A stretch of 64,000 nucleotides of DNA from Kribbella sp. NBC_01245 (GCF_036226525.1 NZ_CP108487.1:6882001-6946000); one strand, 5' to 3'. Counted from the first letter of the stretch, positions 40,585-49,195 are shown. The notes: a model not told the origin generated them from the sequence alone. Numbers and translations are program-made.

Positions 40585-40679
40585 CCAGCAACGTGATGTG
40601 GTTCCGCTGACACCGGTCCGTACGACGGACCGCCGCGCGTCGTCCAGTCCAGCGCGTTTGTCGGCCGCGGGCGCCGATC

Positions 40680-41501
40680 TCAGTGGCGGGCCGCTAGCAG
40701 GCGTTGGCGGCGGGCCTCGTAGAGCACGGTCGTGGCGGCATTCGCCGCGTTGAGCGAACTCGCCGAGCCAGTCATCGGGATGCTGATCAAGTGGTCCGCC
40801 AGCTCGCGCCACGCAGCGCTCAGGCCCGAGGTCTCGTTGCCGATCAGCAGCAAGGTCGGACGGGTCAGGTCGAAGTCGAAGAGCTCGGCCTCGCCCTTCT
40901 CGTCCGTACCGACTACGACCACGGGCTTGCCGCGGTCGCGTTCGCGGTCGATCCAGGTCATCACCTCGCGCTGCGACGGCACTCGCACCGACGGCAGAGC
41001 GAAGAGTGATCCCGTGCTGGCGCGCACCGAGCGCGGGTCGTACACGTCGGCGGCATGACCAGTCACGATCAGCCCATCGGCGCCGAACGCGTCGGCCGAC
41101 CGGATGATCGAGCCGATGTTGCCCGGGCCGGAAGGCCGGTCGAACACCAACCCGAGGAAGTCGTGCCGCACCTCGATCCGGTCCAGGTCGTCGGCCGGCA
41201 TCTCCAGTACGGCGATGAGCTCGGGCGCGGCCTCTTCCTTCTCGCCGAGCTCGGCCAGCAGTTCGCGGGACATGCTCACGTGCTCACCGCCGGCCCGGTG
41301 CAGGATGTCCTCGGCCCATCGGGTCAGCGGGCGCTGCGCGTCGTACAGCAATGCCCGGATCGGCCAGCCCTGGTCTACCGCGATCGTGATCGGCCGGACG
41401 CCCTGCACCAGGAACTCACCCGCGCGCTGCCGCTTGTTGCGGTTGGTCAGCAGCGCCTGCCACTGCTGGAACCGCGCATTCCGCGAGCTGATCCGCATCA
41501 A
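40680..41501 (-). CDS. SpoU/TrmH-family RNA 2'-O-methyltransferase
   Basis: A 273-residue SPOUT methyltransferase that probably methylates ribose in tRNA or rRNA. Motif 1 DRPSGPGNIGSIIRSADAFG, motif 2 LLLIGNETSGLS and motif 3 IPMTGSASSLNAANAATTVL form the knotted SAM site. The N-terminal domain (ISSRNARFQQWQALLTNRNK) is the substrate-binding part of TrmH-like enzymes. The start could be ATG 41501 or 41498. Confidence 0.92.
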   Translation of the reverse strand: MMRISSRNARFQQWQALLTNRNKRQRAGEFLVQGVRPITIAVDQGWPIRALLYDAQRPLTRWAEDILHRAGGEHVSMSRELLAELGEKEEAAPELIAVLEMPADDLDRIEVRHDFLGLVFDRPSGPGNIGSIIRSADAFGADGLIVTGHAADVYDPRSVRASTGSLFALPSVRVPSQREVMTWIDRERDRGKPVVVVGTDEKGEAELFDFDLTRPTLLLIGNETSGLSAAWRELADHLISIPMTGSASSLNAANAATTVLYEARRQRLLAARH

Positions 41502-41608
41502 GTCCTCCGGTCGTCCGAGGCTCTACCTCACCACGTCATACCGCATTCGCGTCACAGCAGGTGCATCGCCGGCCACTAGGGCTCGCCAAGTCGTCGCGAG
41601 GATTCCGC

Positions 41609-42076
41609 TCAGGGGGAATCGTCCAGCACGAGCAGGATGTGGGTGATGCCGTTGTCCGGTGGAGGTTGCTCCTCCGGCGGCACCTGTTTGAAGCCGACCT
41701 TCTCCAGCAGGCGAACCGAGCCGACGTTCTGCTCGGCCGGATCGGCGTACAGCGGCCGGACCCGCACTTCGTCCAGGAAGAGCCGCAGCGCCGCCGTGCC
41801 AACACCCCGGCCCCAGAAGGCGCGGCCGAACCAATAGCCGAGCCAATGCTGCCCGTCCTGCTCCCACTCGACGATGTTGCCCGCCACCTCGCCGTCGGCC
41901 AGCACAGTCCGCAGGGTCACGGTCGGATCGACCCGAATCTTCGCGAAATGCGCGACGAACCGGTCATGCTCACGCGCCGGGAACGCCGCGCGTCGCGACG
42001 CCTCCGGATCCGACTCGTATTGGTGAAAGATCTCGACATCGTCATCCTCGACCGGCCGCAACACCACCGTGGTCAT
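41609..42076 (-). CDS. GNAT-family N-acetyltransferase
   Basis: A 155-residue acetyltransferase (RimJ/RimL-like): RPVEDDDVEIFHQYESDPEA, then motif A in YWFGRAFWGRGVGTAALRLF and motif B around DPAEQNVGSVRLLEKVGF. Divergent from the MerR gene, with a 99-bp gap that contains a 23-bp direct repeat. Confidence 0.87.
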   Translation of the reverse strand: MTTVVLRPVEDDDVEIFHQYESDPEASRRAAFPAREHDRFVAHFAKIRVDPTVTLRTVLADGEVAGNIVEWEQDGQHWLGYWFGRAFWGRGVGTAALRLFLDEVRVRPLYADPAEQNVGSVRLLEKVGFKQVPPEEQPPPDNGITHILLVLDDSP

Positions 42077-42096
42077 CGCACCACCTCCTGCGCTCT

Positions 42097-42149
42097 ACCC
42101 AAACACCCGCCACCGACAGAAAACCCACCCAAACATCGGCCACCGACAG
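42097..42149. repeat. 23-bp direct repeat upstream of the merR gene
   Basis: ACCCAAACACCCGCCACCGACAG-type units at 42097-42119 and 42127-42149, 21 of 23 positions identical, 30 bp apart. Lies in the divergent GNAT/merR promoter region; may be a regulator site. Confidence 0.7.
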
Positions 42150-42175
42150 TTTGTGCGGGGTGCGACGATCAGGGC

Positions 42176-42565
42176 ATGACCCAGATCAAGACGGAGGACG
42201 GCCGGTACAGCCCGAGCGCGGCGGCCGAGCTGACCGGCCTCACGATCGACACCCTGCGCTACTACGAGAAGGAAGAGCTGATCGGCCCGATCGAGCGCCT
42301 GCCCGGCGGCCGGCGCGTCTACAACGAGTGGGATATCGCCTGGATCGGCGTGGTCAGCTGCCTGCGCGATGCCGGCCTCGGGATCAGCGACCTGCAACGG
42401 TTCACCAGCCTGCTGCGGACAGAAGGCAATCCGGCCACCCGCGTCGAATTCCTCCGCGAGCGCCGGACCGCCCTGCTCGACCACATCGCCCGAATGAACG
42501 CCGCCCTAGGCGTCCTCGACGACAAAATCACCTACTACAGCACCCGCGAAACCCCCACGGACTAG
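42176..42565 (+). CDS. MerR-family regulator (partner of the aldo/keto reductase)
   Basis: A 129-residue MerR protein: HTH YSPSAAAELTGLTIDTLRYY, wing GGRRVYNEWDIAWIGVVSCL and a coiled dimerisation helix (RVEFLRERRTALLDHIARM). No C-terminal sensor domain or Cys pair is present, so it belongs to the small NmlR/AdhR-like type. It converges on the aldo/keto reductase gene with 16 bp between stops, and that gene has a MerR-type promoter (43546-43567), so it is the likely target. Confidence 0.9.
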   Translation: MTQIKTEDGRYSPSAAAELTGLTIDTLRYYEKEELIGPIERLPGGRRVYNEWDIAWIGVVSCLRDAGLGISDLQRFTSLLRTEGNPATRVEFLRERRTALLDHIARMNAALGVLDDKITYYSTRETPTD

Positions 42566-42581
42566 CCGACCGAGCTAGGCG

Positions 42582-43529
42582 TCACCACGGCGTGTCCAGC
42601 TCCGCGCGTACGTCAACCGGGAGCTCAAGACGCGCGCCTTCGATCGACGCCGCGAGCTGTTCCGGCTTGCTCGCGCCAACGATCGGCCGCACCACCGGCG
42701 AGCCGCCGATGAGCCACGCCACCACGACACTCGACCGGCTGACACCGAGTTCGGCGGCGACCTTGGCAAGGGCCTCGAGCCGTGCCGTCGTACCGGGGTG
42801 GTCGTATTCGGGCGGCATCGGCCGGTCGTCGCGTTCGTACGAGCCCGCCATCAACGGCGTGTAGGCCCACAAATTCCAGCTCGGATCGGCCGTCGCGAAG
42901 TCGAGCGTCTCATCGGTCAGCCAGCCGAACCGGTGCTGACCCGACTGGTCGGCGACGAACGGCCGCGGGTGCACATAGCTGTACTTCAGCTGGAGGAAAC
43001 TCGGCACCTCCACACCAAGCTCGACGGCCAGAGCGCGAGCGCGTTCGGTCCGCCAGAGCGACCAGTTCGACAGGCCGAGGCGGCCGACCGTACCGGAAGC
43101 GACGTGCTGCCCGAAGGCCGCGACCGTCTCCTCCAACGGCGTCGAGCGGTCGTCGCGATGCGCCCAGTAAAGGTCGATGTGGTCCACCCCGAGCCGGCGC
43201 AACGACGTACTCAAGGCACTGGCGATACCGGCCTGGTCGAGCGATTCGACGGAGGTCGGATAGCCGCCGGGATGGAGTGGCTCCCAGCCGACCTTGGTGG
43301 CGAGTTTCACCCGCTCCCGTACGCCGGGGCGGCGCGCGAACCATCGGCCCAGTAGCTCCTCGCTCTGTCCGCCATGCCCACTCGGGACGTGCCAGAACGC
43401 GTAGCAGTCGGCCGTGTCGATCCACTCGCCGCCCGCGTCGACGTACTGGTCGAGCAGGGCGAAAGAGGTCTTTTCGTCAATACGGGAGCCGAATTCCATC
43501 GCTCCCAGTGCAAGGTTCAATCCGGTCAT
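42582..43529 (-). CDS. Aldo/keto reductase
   Basis: A 315-residue NADPH-dependent oxidoreductase with the (beta/alpha)8 fold. The catalytic tetrad is recognisable: Asp and Tyr in WIDTADCYAFWH, Lys in VKLATKVGWEP and His in LYWAHRDDRSTP. The NADPH phosphate region is near PIVGASKPEQLAASI. It probably reduces aldehydes or other electrophiles that the MerR regulator senses. ATG 43529. Confidence 0.92.
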   Translation of the reverse strand: MTGLNLALGAMEFGSRIDEKTSFALLDQYVDAGGEWIDTADCYAFWHVPSGHGGQSEELLGRWFARRPGVRERVKLATKVGWEPLHPGGYPTSVESLDQAGIASALSTSLRRLGVDHIDLYWAHRDDRSTPLEETVAAFGQHVASGTVGRLGLSNWSLWRTERARALAVELGVEVPSFLQLKYSYVHPRPFVADQSGQHRFGWLTDETLDFATADPSWNLWAYTPLMAGSYERDDRPMPPEYDHPGTTARLEALAKVAAELGVSRSSVVVAWLIGGSPVVRPIVGASKPEQLAASIEGARLELPVDVRAELDTPW

Positions 43530-43545
43530 GACCAGGAGCCAACAA

Positions 43546-43567
43546 CCTGGAGCGCGCTCCAGGTCAA
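43546..43567 (-). promoter_or_regulatory. MerR-type promoter of the aldo/keto reductase gene
   Basis: On the - strand TTGACC (43562-43567) is followed by the perfect 18-bp palindrome CCTGGAGCGCGCTCCAGG (43546-43563), giving a 19-bp spacer to TTGGCT (43537-43542). This over-long spacer with a central dyad is the MerR signature. Confidence 0.8.
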
Positions 43568-43572
43568 CCCTT

Positions 43573-44433
43573 TCAACGCCGTCGCGCGAGGAACTCCAGC
43601 ATCAGCGCGGCGATCTCGGCGGCATGCGTCTCGAGGGCGAAATGCCCGGTCGGCAGCAGGTGGATCTCCGCATCCGGCAGGTCCCGCGCGAAGGCCTTCG
43701 CCCCGGCCGGCGGGAAGATCTCGTCGTTCTCGCCCCAGGTCGCCAACAGCGGGACCTGGCTCGTCCGGAAGTACTCCTGGAACTTCGGGTAGAGCCGGAA
43801 GTTGTCGACGTACGAACGAATGATGTCGAGCTGAACCCGCTCAGCCCCAGGCCGGGCCAGTAGCGCCAGGTCGTGCGTCCACGTGTCCGGGCTGACCAGC
43901 GACGGGTCCGGAACGCCGTGCAGGTATTGCCATTTCACCAGTTCGGCGCTTTGCATCATCGCGGCCGCGTCTTCGTTCTCGGGCGACTGCTCGGCGGCAT
44001 ACGCGTGGACGTCGGCCCACATCTCCTCGACCAGCCCGTCCTCGTAGGCGTTGCCGTTCTGCGTGATCACGGCGGTGATGCGTTCGGGATGCGCGAGCGC
44101 CATCCGCCAGCCGATCGGCGCGCCGAAGTCCTGGACGTACATGGCGTACGACGAGAGGCCGAGCGCCTCGGTGAACACGGTCGTCAGCTCGGCCAAGGTG
44201 GCGAAGTTGTAGGTGAACTCGTCCGCCGAGGGCATCGCGGACTGGCCGAAGCCGAGGTGGTCCGGCGCGATCACGCGGTACGACTTCGCCAGCAGCGGGA
44301 TCAGGTTGCGGAACATGTGCGAGCTAGTCGGGAATCCGTGCAGCAGCAGGATCACCGGCGCGTCCGCGGCACCCGCCTCCCGATAGAAGATCTCGTGCCC
44401 GTTGACCTCGATGGCGCGGTGATGCGTTGTCAT
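43573..44433 (-). CDS. Alpha/beta hydrolase (epoxide hydrolase/dehalogenase type)
   Basis: A 286-residue hydrolase. HGFPTSSHMFRNLIPLLA is the oxyanion region, Asp102 in YVQDFGAPIGWRMA is the nucleophile, WGENDEIFP carries the acid and LPTGHFALETH the His. Same enzyme class as the gene at 36687 but only distantly similar. ATG 44433; divergent from the CGNR gene with a 65-bp gap. Confidence 0.87.
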   Translation of the reverse strand: MTTHHRAIEVNGHEIFYREAGAADAPVILLLHGFPTSSHMFRNLIPLLAKSYRVIAPDHLGFGQSAMPSADEFTYNFATLAELTTVFTEALGLSSYAMYVQDFGAPIGWRMALAHPERITAVITQNGNAYEDGLVEEMWADVHAYAAEQSPENEDAAAMMQSAELVKWQYLHGVPDPSLVSPDTWTHDLALLARPGAERVQLDIIRSYVDNFRLYPKFQEYFRTSQVPLLATWGENDEIFPPAGAKAFARDLPDAEIHLLPTGHFALETHAAEIAALMLEFLARRR

Positions 44434-44498
44434 GCCTAACCCCTTTGAGACGTTTATGTGGTTACAGAGTCAACCTTGCGGAGTGCTAACCTGTCAAC

Positions 44499-44999
44499 AT
44501 GCTCAATGTGGTTAGACGTGATGACGAGCTGTTGCTGGACCTGCTCAACACCGCGCCGATCGTCGACGGGGTCAAGGCGGACGCCCTTGCGGATGACGCG
44601 GCCGCTAAGGGCTGGCTCGACGATCAGGGTGCGGCCGGTACGACGCCCGCCGTGGCGCGAGCGGTGCGGGACGCCATCGCGTCCGTGGTGCGCGGTGAAA
44701 AGGCGGAGGTGCTGCAGCCGTTCCTGGCCGGCGCCTCGCGTACGCCGGCGATCGACGGTCAAGTCGTGCGGTGGGACCTCAAGCCCGGCAAGGCGGGCGA
44801 ATTCGCTGTGCGATGCGTGCTGGCCTGGGCCGAATTGGAAGAGCTCGCGCCTGGCCGACTTCGCCCCTGCGAGAACGACGAGTGCAACCTGTTCCTGCTC
44901 GACCGAAGCCGGGCCAACTCGCGCCGCTGGTGCTCGATGGCGACCTGCGGCAACCGCCTCAAGGCTCGCCGCCACCACCAACGCACCACCCGCACCTGA
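44499..44999 (+). CDS. CGNR zinc-finger (ABATE-domain) regulator
   Basis: A 166-residue protein. The C-terminal CGNR finger is complete: PCENDECNLFLLDRSRANSR, then RWCSMATCGNRLKARRHH, with four Cys to bind zinc. The N-terminal ABATE-like helical domain would sense stress or a ligand. Such proteins are thought to be DNA-binding regulators. It is divergent from the adjacent hydrolase, which it may control; the shared gap has GTTACAGAG and GCTAACCTG half-sites but no clear dyad. Confidence 0.88.
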   Translation: MLNVVRRDDELLLDLLNTAPIVDGVKADALADDAAAKGWLDDQGAAGTTPAVARAVRDAIASVVRGEKAEVLQPFLAGASRTPAIDGQVVRWDLKPGKAGEFAVRCVLAWAELEELAPGRLRPCENDECNLFLLDRSRANSRRWCSMATCGNRLKARRHHQRTTRT

Positions 45000-45045
45000 T
45001 CCGCCGTACGTCGAAAAGCGCGGGCGTTGGCGGGGGAGTCGGGTG

Positions 45046-45561
45046 ATGATGGACGGCGTGACTGATGCCGTGAGACAGGACGTGACCGTTCGCCGTGGCG
45101 TGCTCGAGGATGAGGCCGAACTGCTCGCCCTCGATCAGGCGGCGTGGAGCCCGGAGTCCGGGTTTCCCTCGCTGACGCCACCCGAGCGGGACTCGTTCTT
45201 CAGCGAGAGGTCCAAGCCGGAGTATCACCTGGTCGCGCTCCACGACGAGCGGATCGTCGGCTACGCGAAGCTGGTGGAGCGCTATCCCATCGAGGAGGGC
45301 GCCGGCGTCTTCGCCGTCCACGGCCTCGCGGTCTCGCCGGAGGCGCGCGGTCTCGGCATCGGCTCGACGCTGATGCAGGCCGTTGAGGACGAGGTACGTC
45401 GCCGCGGCGGCCGCAAGATCTGCCTGAACGTGTTCGCCACCAACACCGCCGCCCGCAAGTTGTACGAACGCCAAGGCTACGAGGTCGAAGGCCATTCCCG
45501 GGCCGAGTTCGTCATCAACGGCCAGCTCATCGACGACTACAGCCTCGCAAAATTCATCTAG
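45046..45561 (+). CDS. GNAT-family N-acetyltransferase
   Basis: A 171-residue acetyltransferase. Motif A is VHGLAVSPEARGLGIGSTLM and motif B TNTAARKLYERQGYEVEGHS, the usual acetyl-CoA site. Substrate unknown. ATG 45046 has GGGGGAG 7 nt upstream; GTG 45058 is an alternative. Ends in a bidirectional terminator shared with the M23 peptidase gene. Confidence 0.87.
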   Translation: MMDGVTDAVRQDVTVRRGVLEDEAELLALDQAAWSPESGFPSLTPPERDSFFSERSKPEYHLVALHDERIVGYAKLVERYPIEEGAGVFAVHGLAVSPEARGLGIGSTLMQAVEDEVRRRGGRKICLNVFATNTAARKLYERQGYEVEGHSRAEFVINGQLIDDYSLAKFI

Positions 45562-45591
45562 CCCGGGCGAGCGCAATGCTCACCCGGGCTA
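45559..45591. terminator. Bidirectional terminator
   Basis: Stem TAGCCCGGG-CGAGC / GCTCA-CCCGGGCTA with a GCAAT loop between the convergent GNAT and M23 peptidase genes; the GNAT stop codon is part of it. Confidence 0.8.
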
Positions 45592-45606
45592 GAGGAATGA
45601 CTTGAG

Positions 45607-46542
45607 CTACGGCGTGACGCCGTGGTCGATGAGCCACGGCTTCGGGTTCACCTGGGTCTCGCCGCCCAGCAGTACCTCGAAGTGCAGGTGCGGGCCGGTG
45701 GTGTTGCCGGTGGTACCGATCGAGCCGACCTGCTCGCCGGCGCTGACGCTGTCACCGACCGACACGGTGAACTCCGACATGTGCGAGTACGACGTGACAG
45801 TGCCGTCGCTGTGCCGGACCTTCACCTGACGGCCGTACGCACCGGCGTACTCGGCCGCGATGGCCTTGCCGGCCAGCACCGACCGGATGGGAGTCCCGTA
45901 CGGCGCGGCGAAGTCCAGGCCGGTGTGGTTGCGCGCCCAGCGGCTGCCGCCCTGGCCGAACGTCGCAGTGATGCGGTAGCCGGTAGTCGGCAGTGAAGCC
46001 TTCGGTGCGGCGGCCTCAGCTGCAGCACGGGCAGCTGCACGGGCCTTTGCGGCCGCAGCGGCCTGGGCCTGCTTCTTGGCCTCTGCGGCGGCGGAGGCCT
46101 TCTTCGCGGCAGCAAGTGCCGCGACCCGGCGCTCCGTCGCAGAACGGTTCGCGGCCAGCTTGGCGGCGCGGGCCTTCGCCTGAATTTCAGCGGCGGCCTG
46201 GAGCTTGCGGGCAGTCGAGTCGGCCAGGGCGAATCGCGAGGCGTCGCGGGTGGCCAGCTCGCGCCGGTCGATCCGGGCGGCGGTGATCGCCTCGGGTTGG
46301 ATCGAGTCGGCCTGGTTGGTGGAGGCGCCATTGCTGACGCCGACGGTGCTTGCACTGGCTGCGGCGGCCAACGCGGCGGTCAGGCCGATGACCTGAGCAC
46401 CTCGGACTTGCTTACGCCGAGTGACACGGTGTTTGGCGGGTGAACGCCTGGCGGTGCCTGCCGTGTTCGCCGTGCGAACCACGGATCGCGGTGTGGCGCG
46501 ATCGGACACGTCACGGAGAGGGGACACGAGGGGACCTTCCAC
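45607..46542 (-). CDS. Secreted M23 (lysostaphin-type) cell-wall peptidase
   Basis: A 311-residue exported endopeptidase that probably cuts peptidoglycan cross-links. N-terminal membrane/signal segment at about residues 48-70 (VIGLTAALAAAASASTVGVS), then a long Ala/Lys/Arg coiled coil (residues 100-185), then the M23 domain with zinc ligands HTGLDFAAPYG and HLHFEV. GTG 46542 and GTG 46527 are both possible starts. A long upstream region (46543-46980) precedes it. Confidence 0.88.
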   Translation of the reverse strand: MEGPLVSPLRDVSDRATPRSVVRTANTAGTARRSPAKHRVTRRKQVRGAQVIGLTAALAAAASASTVGVSNGASTNQADSIQPEAITAARIDRRELATRDASRFALADSTARKLQAAAEIQAKARAAKLAANRSATERRVAALAAAKKASAAAEAKKQAQAAAAAKARAAARAAAEAAAPKASLPTTGYRITATFGQGGSRWARNHTGLDFAAPYGTPIRSVLAGKAIAAEYAGAYGRQVKVRHSDGTVTSYSHMSEFTVSVGDSVSAGEQVGSIGTTGNTTGPHLHFEVLLGGETQVNPKPWLIDHGVTP

Positions 46543-46980
46543 TGGAGGGGCATTGAGGGGCGTGACTTACCCCCAGGGTTTTCCCCAGGGGGTGGCCTCG
46601 ACGATAACGAGAAGGTCACGACGGCATCAAACTGTTGAACGTCGAACTGACCCGAATTCGCTCACTCTGGGTTAAGCCCGGTTGGGCTCTTCGTGGTCGG
46701 TCAGGCGGCATGCCGGTGGTTATCGGGGGTGCGAATCGTGTGACCCAAGTCATGCCAGTCGATGCACGGAAACGTCCATGAGGTTGTAATACGTGCCGAT
46801 TCGGTCCCGATCGGATGGCGAAATCGGCCCCGATCGAGGCCGCCGAAAATTGGCAGAAGCACCCCTCTCGGCAGGGTAGACTTCCGCTGTCGGAAGAGCG
46901 GTGCAACGGCCGTCCGGCAGGTGTGATCGAAGCCGATTTCACACCTGGGCGGGAGGCCGTGTAGTGTCTCTCCTCGGCCC
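46543..46980. other. 438-bp gene-free region before the tRNA pair
   Basis: On the - strand it holds a plausible promoter for the M23 gene (TTGATG at 46622-46627, 17-bp spacer, TTATCG at 46599-46604) and a G/C-rich hairpin near the ribosome site (46570-46592, CCCCCTGGGGAAAACCCTGGGGG). The rest holds no ORF that I can support; the right end must carry the tRNA promoter. I could not match the leader to a known riboswitch. Confidence 0.4.
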
Positions 46981-47053
46981 GCCCCTTTAGCTCAGTCGGC
47001 AGAGCGTCTCCATGGTAAGGAGAAGGTCTACGGTTCGATTCCGTAAAGGGGCT
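46981..47053 (+). tRNA. tRNA-Thr (GGT)
   Basis: Acceptor GCCCCTT/AAGGGGC, anticodon loop ATGGTAA (anticodon GGT), T-loop TTCGATT. CCA not encoded. First of a tRNA-Thr/tRNA-Met/rpmG transcription unit. Confidence 0.95.
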
Positions 47054-47101
47054 CTGAGAAGGATGTCTCGCCCGGTCCGCCGGGCGCGACGGACAACTCT
47101 T

Positions 47102-47175
47102 GGCGGGGTAGCTCAGGTGGTTAGAGCACACGGCTCATAATCGTGGTGTCGCGGGTTCGACTCCCGCCCCCGCTA
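47102..47175 (+). tRNA. tRNA-Met (CAT, elongator)
   Basis: Acceptor GGCGGGG/CCCCGCT (one G-T end pair), anticodon CAT at 47136-47138, T-loop TTCGACT. Between tRNA-Thr and rpmG. Confidence 0.93.
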
Positions 47176-47243
47176 CCCACCAACGCAGTGCTTTCGAGAG
47201 TGCGATCACCCAAGTTGCGCACTCCTGACTAGAAGAGACACCA

Positions 47244-47411
47244 ATGGCCAAGGCAAGCGACGTCCGCCCGAAGATCACCATGGCGTGCACGGTGTGCAAA
47301 GAGCGCAACTACATCACCAAGAAGAACCGGCGCAACGACCCGGATCGTCTTGAGCTGAAGAAGTTCTGCCCGCGCTGCAACGACCACACCGAGCACCGCG
47401 AGACCCGCTGA
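47244..47411 (+). CDS. rpmG: 50S ribosomal protein L33
   Basis: A 55-residue L33 of the zinc-binding (C+) type: two CxxC pairs in MACTVCKERNY and KFCPRCNDHTEH. ATG 47244 has AGAAGAGA upstream. Cotranscribed with the two tRNAs; a terminator follows. The zinc form suggests the main, not the zinc-starvation, copy. Confidence 0.97.
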   Translation: MAKASDVRPKITMACTVCKERNYITKKNRRNDPDRLELKKFCPRCNDHTEHRETR

Positions 47412-47428
47412 CCTCAGCAACTTTTCGC

Positions 47429-47463
47429 GAGAGGCCGTTCCCGAGTCGGGGACGGCCTCTTCG
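47429..47463 (+). terminator. Terminator after rpmG
   Basis: Stem GAGGCCGTTCCCG / CGGGGACGGCCTC with a GT-type loop followed by TTCGC. Confidence 0.85.
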
Positions 47464-47484
47464 CTATTTTGCGGACGCGCGGCG

Positions 47485-48249
47485 TTAGCCGGCCGCGTAG
47501 CCCGCGAGGCGATCATCCCGGGGCGTGAGGCAGCAGCTCGAGCAGCACTTCCCGCCGCCGGCCGCGCACGAGTAATACAGACAGCACGTGTTCCGCAGGT
47601 AGACCAGGATGTCCCGGCCGCCGCGGTCGACCGTGGTGACCTCGCCCAGCCGGTCGAGCCCGGCAGGCGCTCCGCCGATGAACTCGGCCCATTTCTCCGC
47701 CAGCACCTTCGGGTCTGCCGAAACGGTCTCGCGCGTCGCCGCGCAGAACCCCAGCGCCGTACCTGAGGCAACTCCGCCGCGCAGTTGACGAAGGCCAGCA
47801 CGGGTACGACGGTGCAGCTCGGCCGCCAACGGCAGTAGGTGGCCCGCCAGCGTTACGTCGTACAGGGCGGGTAGTCCGCCTGGGAGTGGCTCTAGCGATC
47901 GGATCGCGACGGCCTCGATCCCGGCGTCTGTGGCTGGTTTGACCCAGAGGTTCACGGGACGGACGTCGAGGACGACTCCCTCGAGTGCCCAGAGGAGGAG
48001 GGCCGTTGCGGGGATACGCCCGGCGTACACGGCCATGAAGCTCAACGCCGTCGCGTGCTCGCTGGTATGGCCGCGACCGTCGTACTCATGCTTGAGCAAT
48101 CCCGTGAGTTCAGGCCCGTCCGGAACGAGTAGACGATCCGCACGGATCCAGTCGTCTCCAGCCGGTTCACCGAGCTGCACCTCGTAGCGTGCCCCGAAGC
48201 GGGCCAACGCGGCCACTGTTCCAGCGGGGGCGTCTTCGTACGCCGTCAC
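47485..48249 (-). CDS. FhuF-like iron-sulfur ferric-siderophore reductase family protein
   Basis: A 254-residue protein whose C-terminus has a dense Cys cluster, RNTCCLYYSC then KCCSSCCL, comparable to the [2Fe-2S] site of FhuF-type ferric siderophore reductases. The N-terminal two thirds (LLKHEYDGRGHTSEHATALS region) fit the FhuF helical body. It would release iron from siderophores in the cytosol. Start GTG 48249. It is inserted between rpmG and the MaoC pair, on the opposite strand. Confidence 0.7.
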   Translation of the reverse strand: MTAYEDAPAGTVAALARFGARYEVQLGEPAGDDWIRADRLLVPDGPELTGLLKHEYDGRGHTSEHATALSFMAVYAGRIPATALLLWALEGVVLDVRPVNLWVKPATDAGIEAVAIRSLEPLPGGLPALYDVTLAGHLLPLAAELHRRTRAGLRQLRGGVASGTALGFCAATRETVSADPKVLAEKWAEFIGGAPAGLDRLGEVTTVDRGGRDILVYLRNTCCLYYSCAAGGGKCCSSCCLTPRDDRLAGYAAG

Positions 48250-48347
48250 GCAGCTACCTTCCAGTAAGGGATTCAGGCGGTGTCAGGCGGTGTTAGGCGG
48301 CACACGCGCTAAGAGCCATTGGTCAGTCTGCCAGTAGGGTTCATGCC

Positions 48348-48773
48348 ATGACGATCGACGCATCGGCGGTCGGCCGAACCTATCCGGCCCCCGAGTCCTA
48401 CCTGGTCGGCCGGGAGAAGATCCGCGAGTTCGCCGACGCGATTGGCGACCCCAACCCGGCCTATCGCGGCGACGACGCGATCGCCCCGCCCACCTTCGCC
48501 TTCCCGCTCGGCCAGGGCGCCTTCAACCTGATGCTGGCCGACCCCGTACTCGGGTTGGCGTTGCACCGGATCGTGCACGCCGACCAGAAGTTCGCCTACA
48601 AGCGGCCGATTCGCGCGGGGGACGAGGTGGCCGCGCTCTGCACGCTCACGGCGTACCGCCAGCTTCGCGGCATGGACGTCGTCACGACCGAGACCGTGCT
48701 GACCACCACTGACGGTGAGGAACTCGCGACCACCACCGCGGTCATCTTCCACACGCCGGAGGGCGACGCATGA
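48348..48773 (+). CDS. MaoC-like dehydratase subunit (HadA/HadC type)
   Basis: A 141-residue hot-dog-fold protein of the FAS1-type N-terminal MaoC family (VGREKIREFADAIGDPNPAY, then FKRPI-like FAYKRPIRAGDEV). In mycobacteria HadA and HadC pair with catalytic HadB to dehydrate beta-hydroxyacyl-ACP in FAS-II. It lacks the catalytic Asp-His of HadB. Its stop overlaps the next gene as ATGA. Confidence 0.88.
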   Translation: MTIDASAVGRTYPAPESYLVGREKIREFADAIGDPNPAYRGDDAIAPPTFAFPLGQGAFNLMLADPVLGLALHRIVHADQKFAYKRPIRAGDEVAALCTLTAYRQLRGMDVVTTETVLTTTDGEELATTTAVIFHTPEGDA

Positions 48774-49192
48774 GCACCCCGCTGACCGAGATCGAGGTCG
48801 GTACCGAGTTGCCGCCGTTGACCGTGCAACTGACCCGCGCCTCGCTGGTCCGATACGCCGGCGCCTCGGCCGACTTCAACCCGATCCACTACAGCGACCG
48901 GTTCGCCGGCGCGATCGGCCTGCCCGGCGTGGTCGCCCACGGCATGCTGACGATGGCCTCGGCGGCCCGGGTCGTGACCGACTGGCTCGGCGATCCCGGC
49001 CGGCTGATCGAGTACGGCGTGCGTTTCACCAAGCCCGTGGTGGTGCCCGATGACGACAAGGGCGCGACCCTGGAGATCAGCGCGAAGGTGGCAGCGATCA
49101 ACGAGGACGGTACCGCCCGGATCGACATCACCGCGATCGCGGCCGACGAGAAGGTGCTCGGGCAGGCCCGCGCGCTGGTGCGGCTGACCTGA
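48770..49192 (+). CDS. MaoC-like dehydratase catalytic subunit (HadB type)
   Basis: A 140-residue hot-dog-fold enzyme with the catalytic dyad in ASADFNPIHYSD (Asp and His) and the PGVVAHGMLTMA helix. It forms a heterodimer with the preceding protein. The order rpmG, hadA-like, hadB-like, murB is standard in actinobacteria. Ends 3 bp before murB. Confidence 0.9.
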   Translation: MSTPLTEIEVGTELPPLTVQLTRASLVRYAGASADFNPIHYSDRFAGAIGLPGVVAHGMLTMASAARVVTDWLGDPGRLIEYGVRFTKPVVVPDDDKGATLEISAKVAAINEDGTARIDITAIAADEKVLGQARALVRLT

Positions 49193-49195
49193 CCG

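Noticed and set aside
46543..46980. Cyclic di-AMP (ydaO) riboswitch before the M23 peptidase
   Set aside because: Such switches precede wall hydrolases in actinobacteria, but I could not align the conserved core to this leader.
46981..47180. tRNA genes as an integration site of a mobile element
   Set aside because: No integrase nearby and no duplicated tRNA 3' end within the window.
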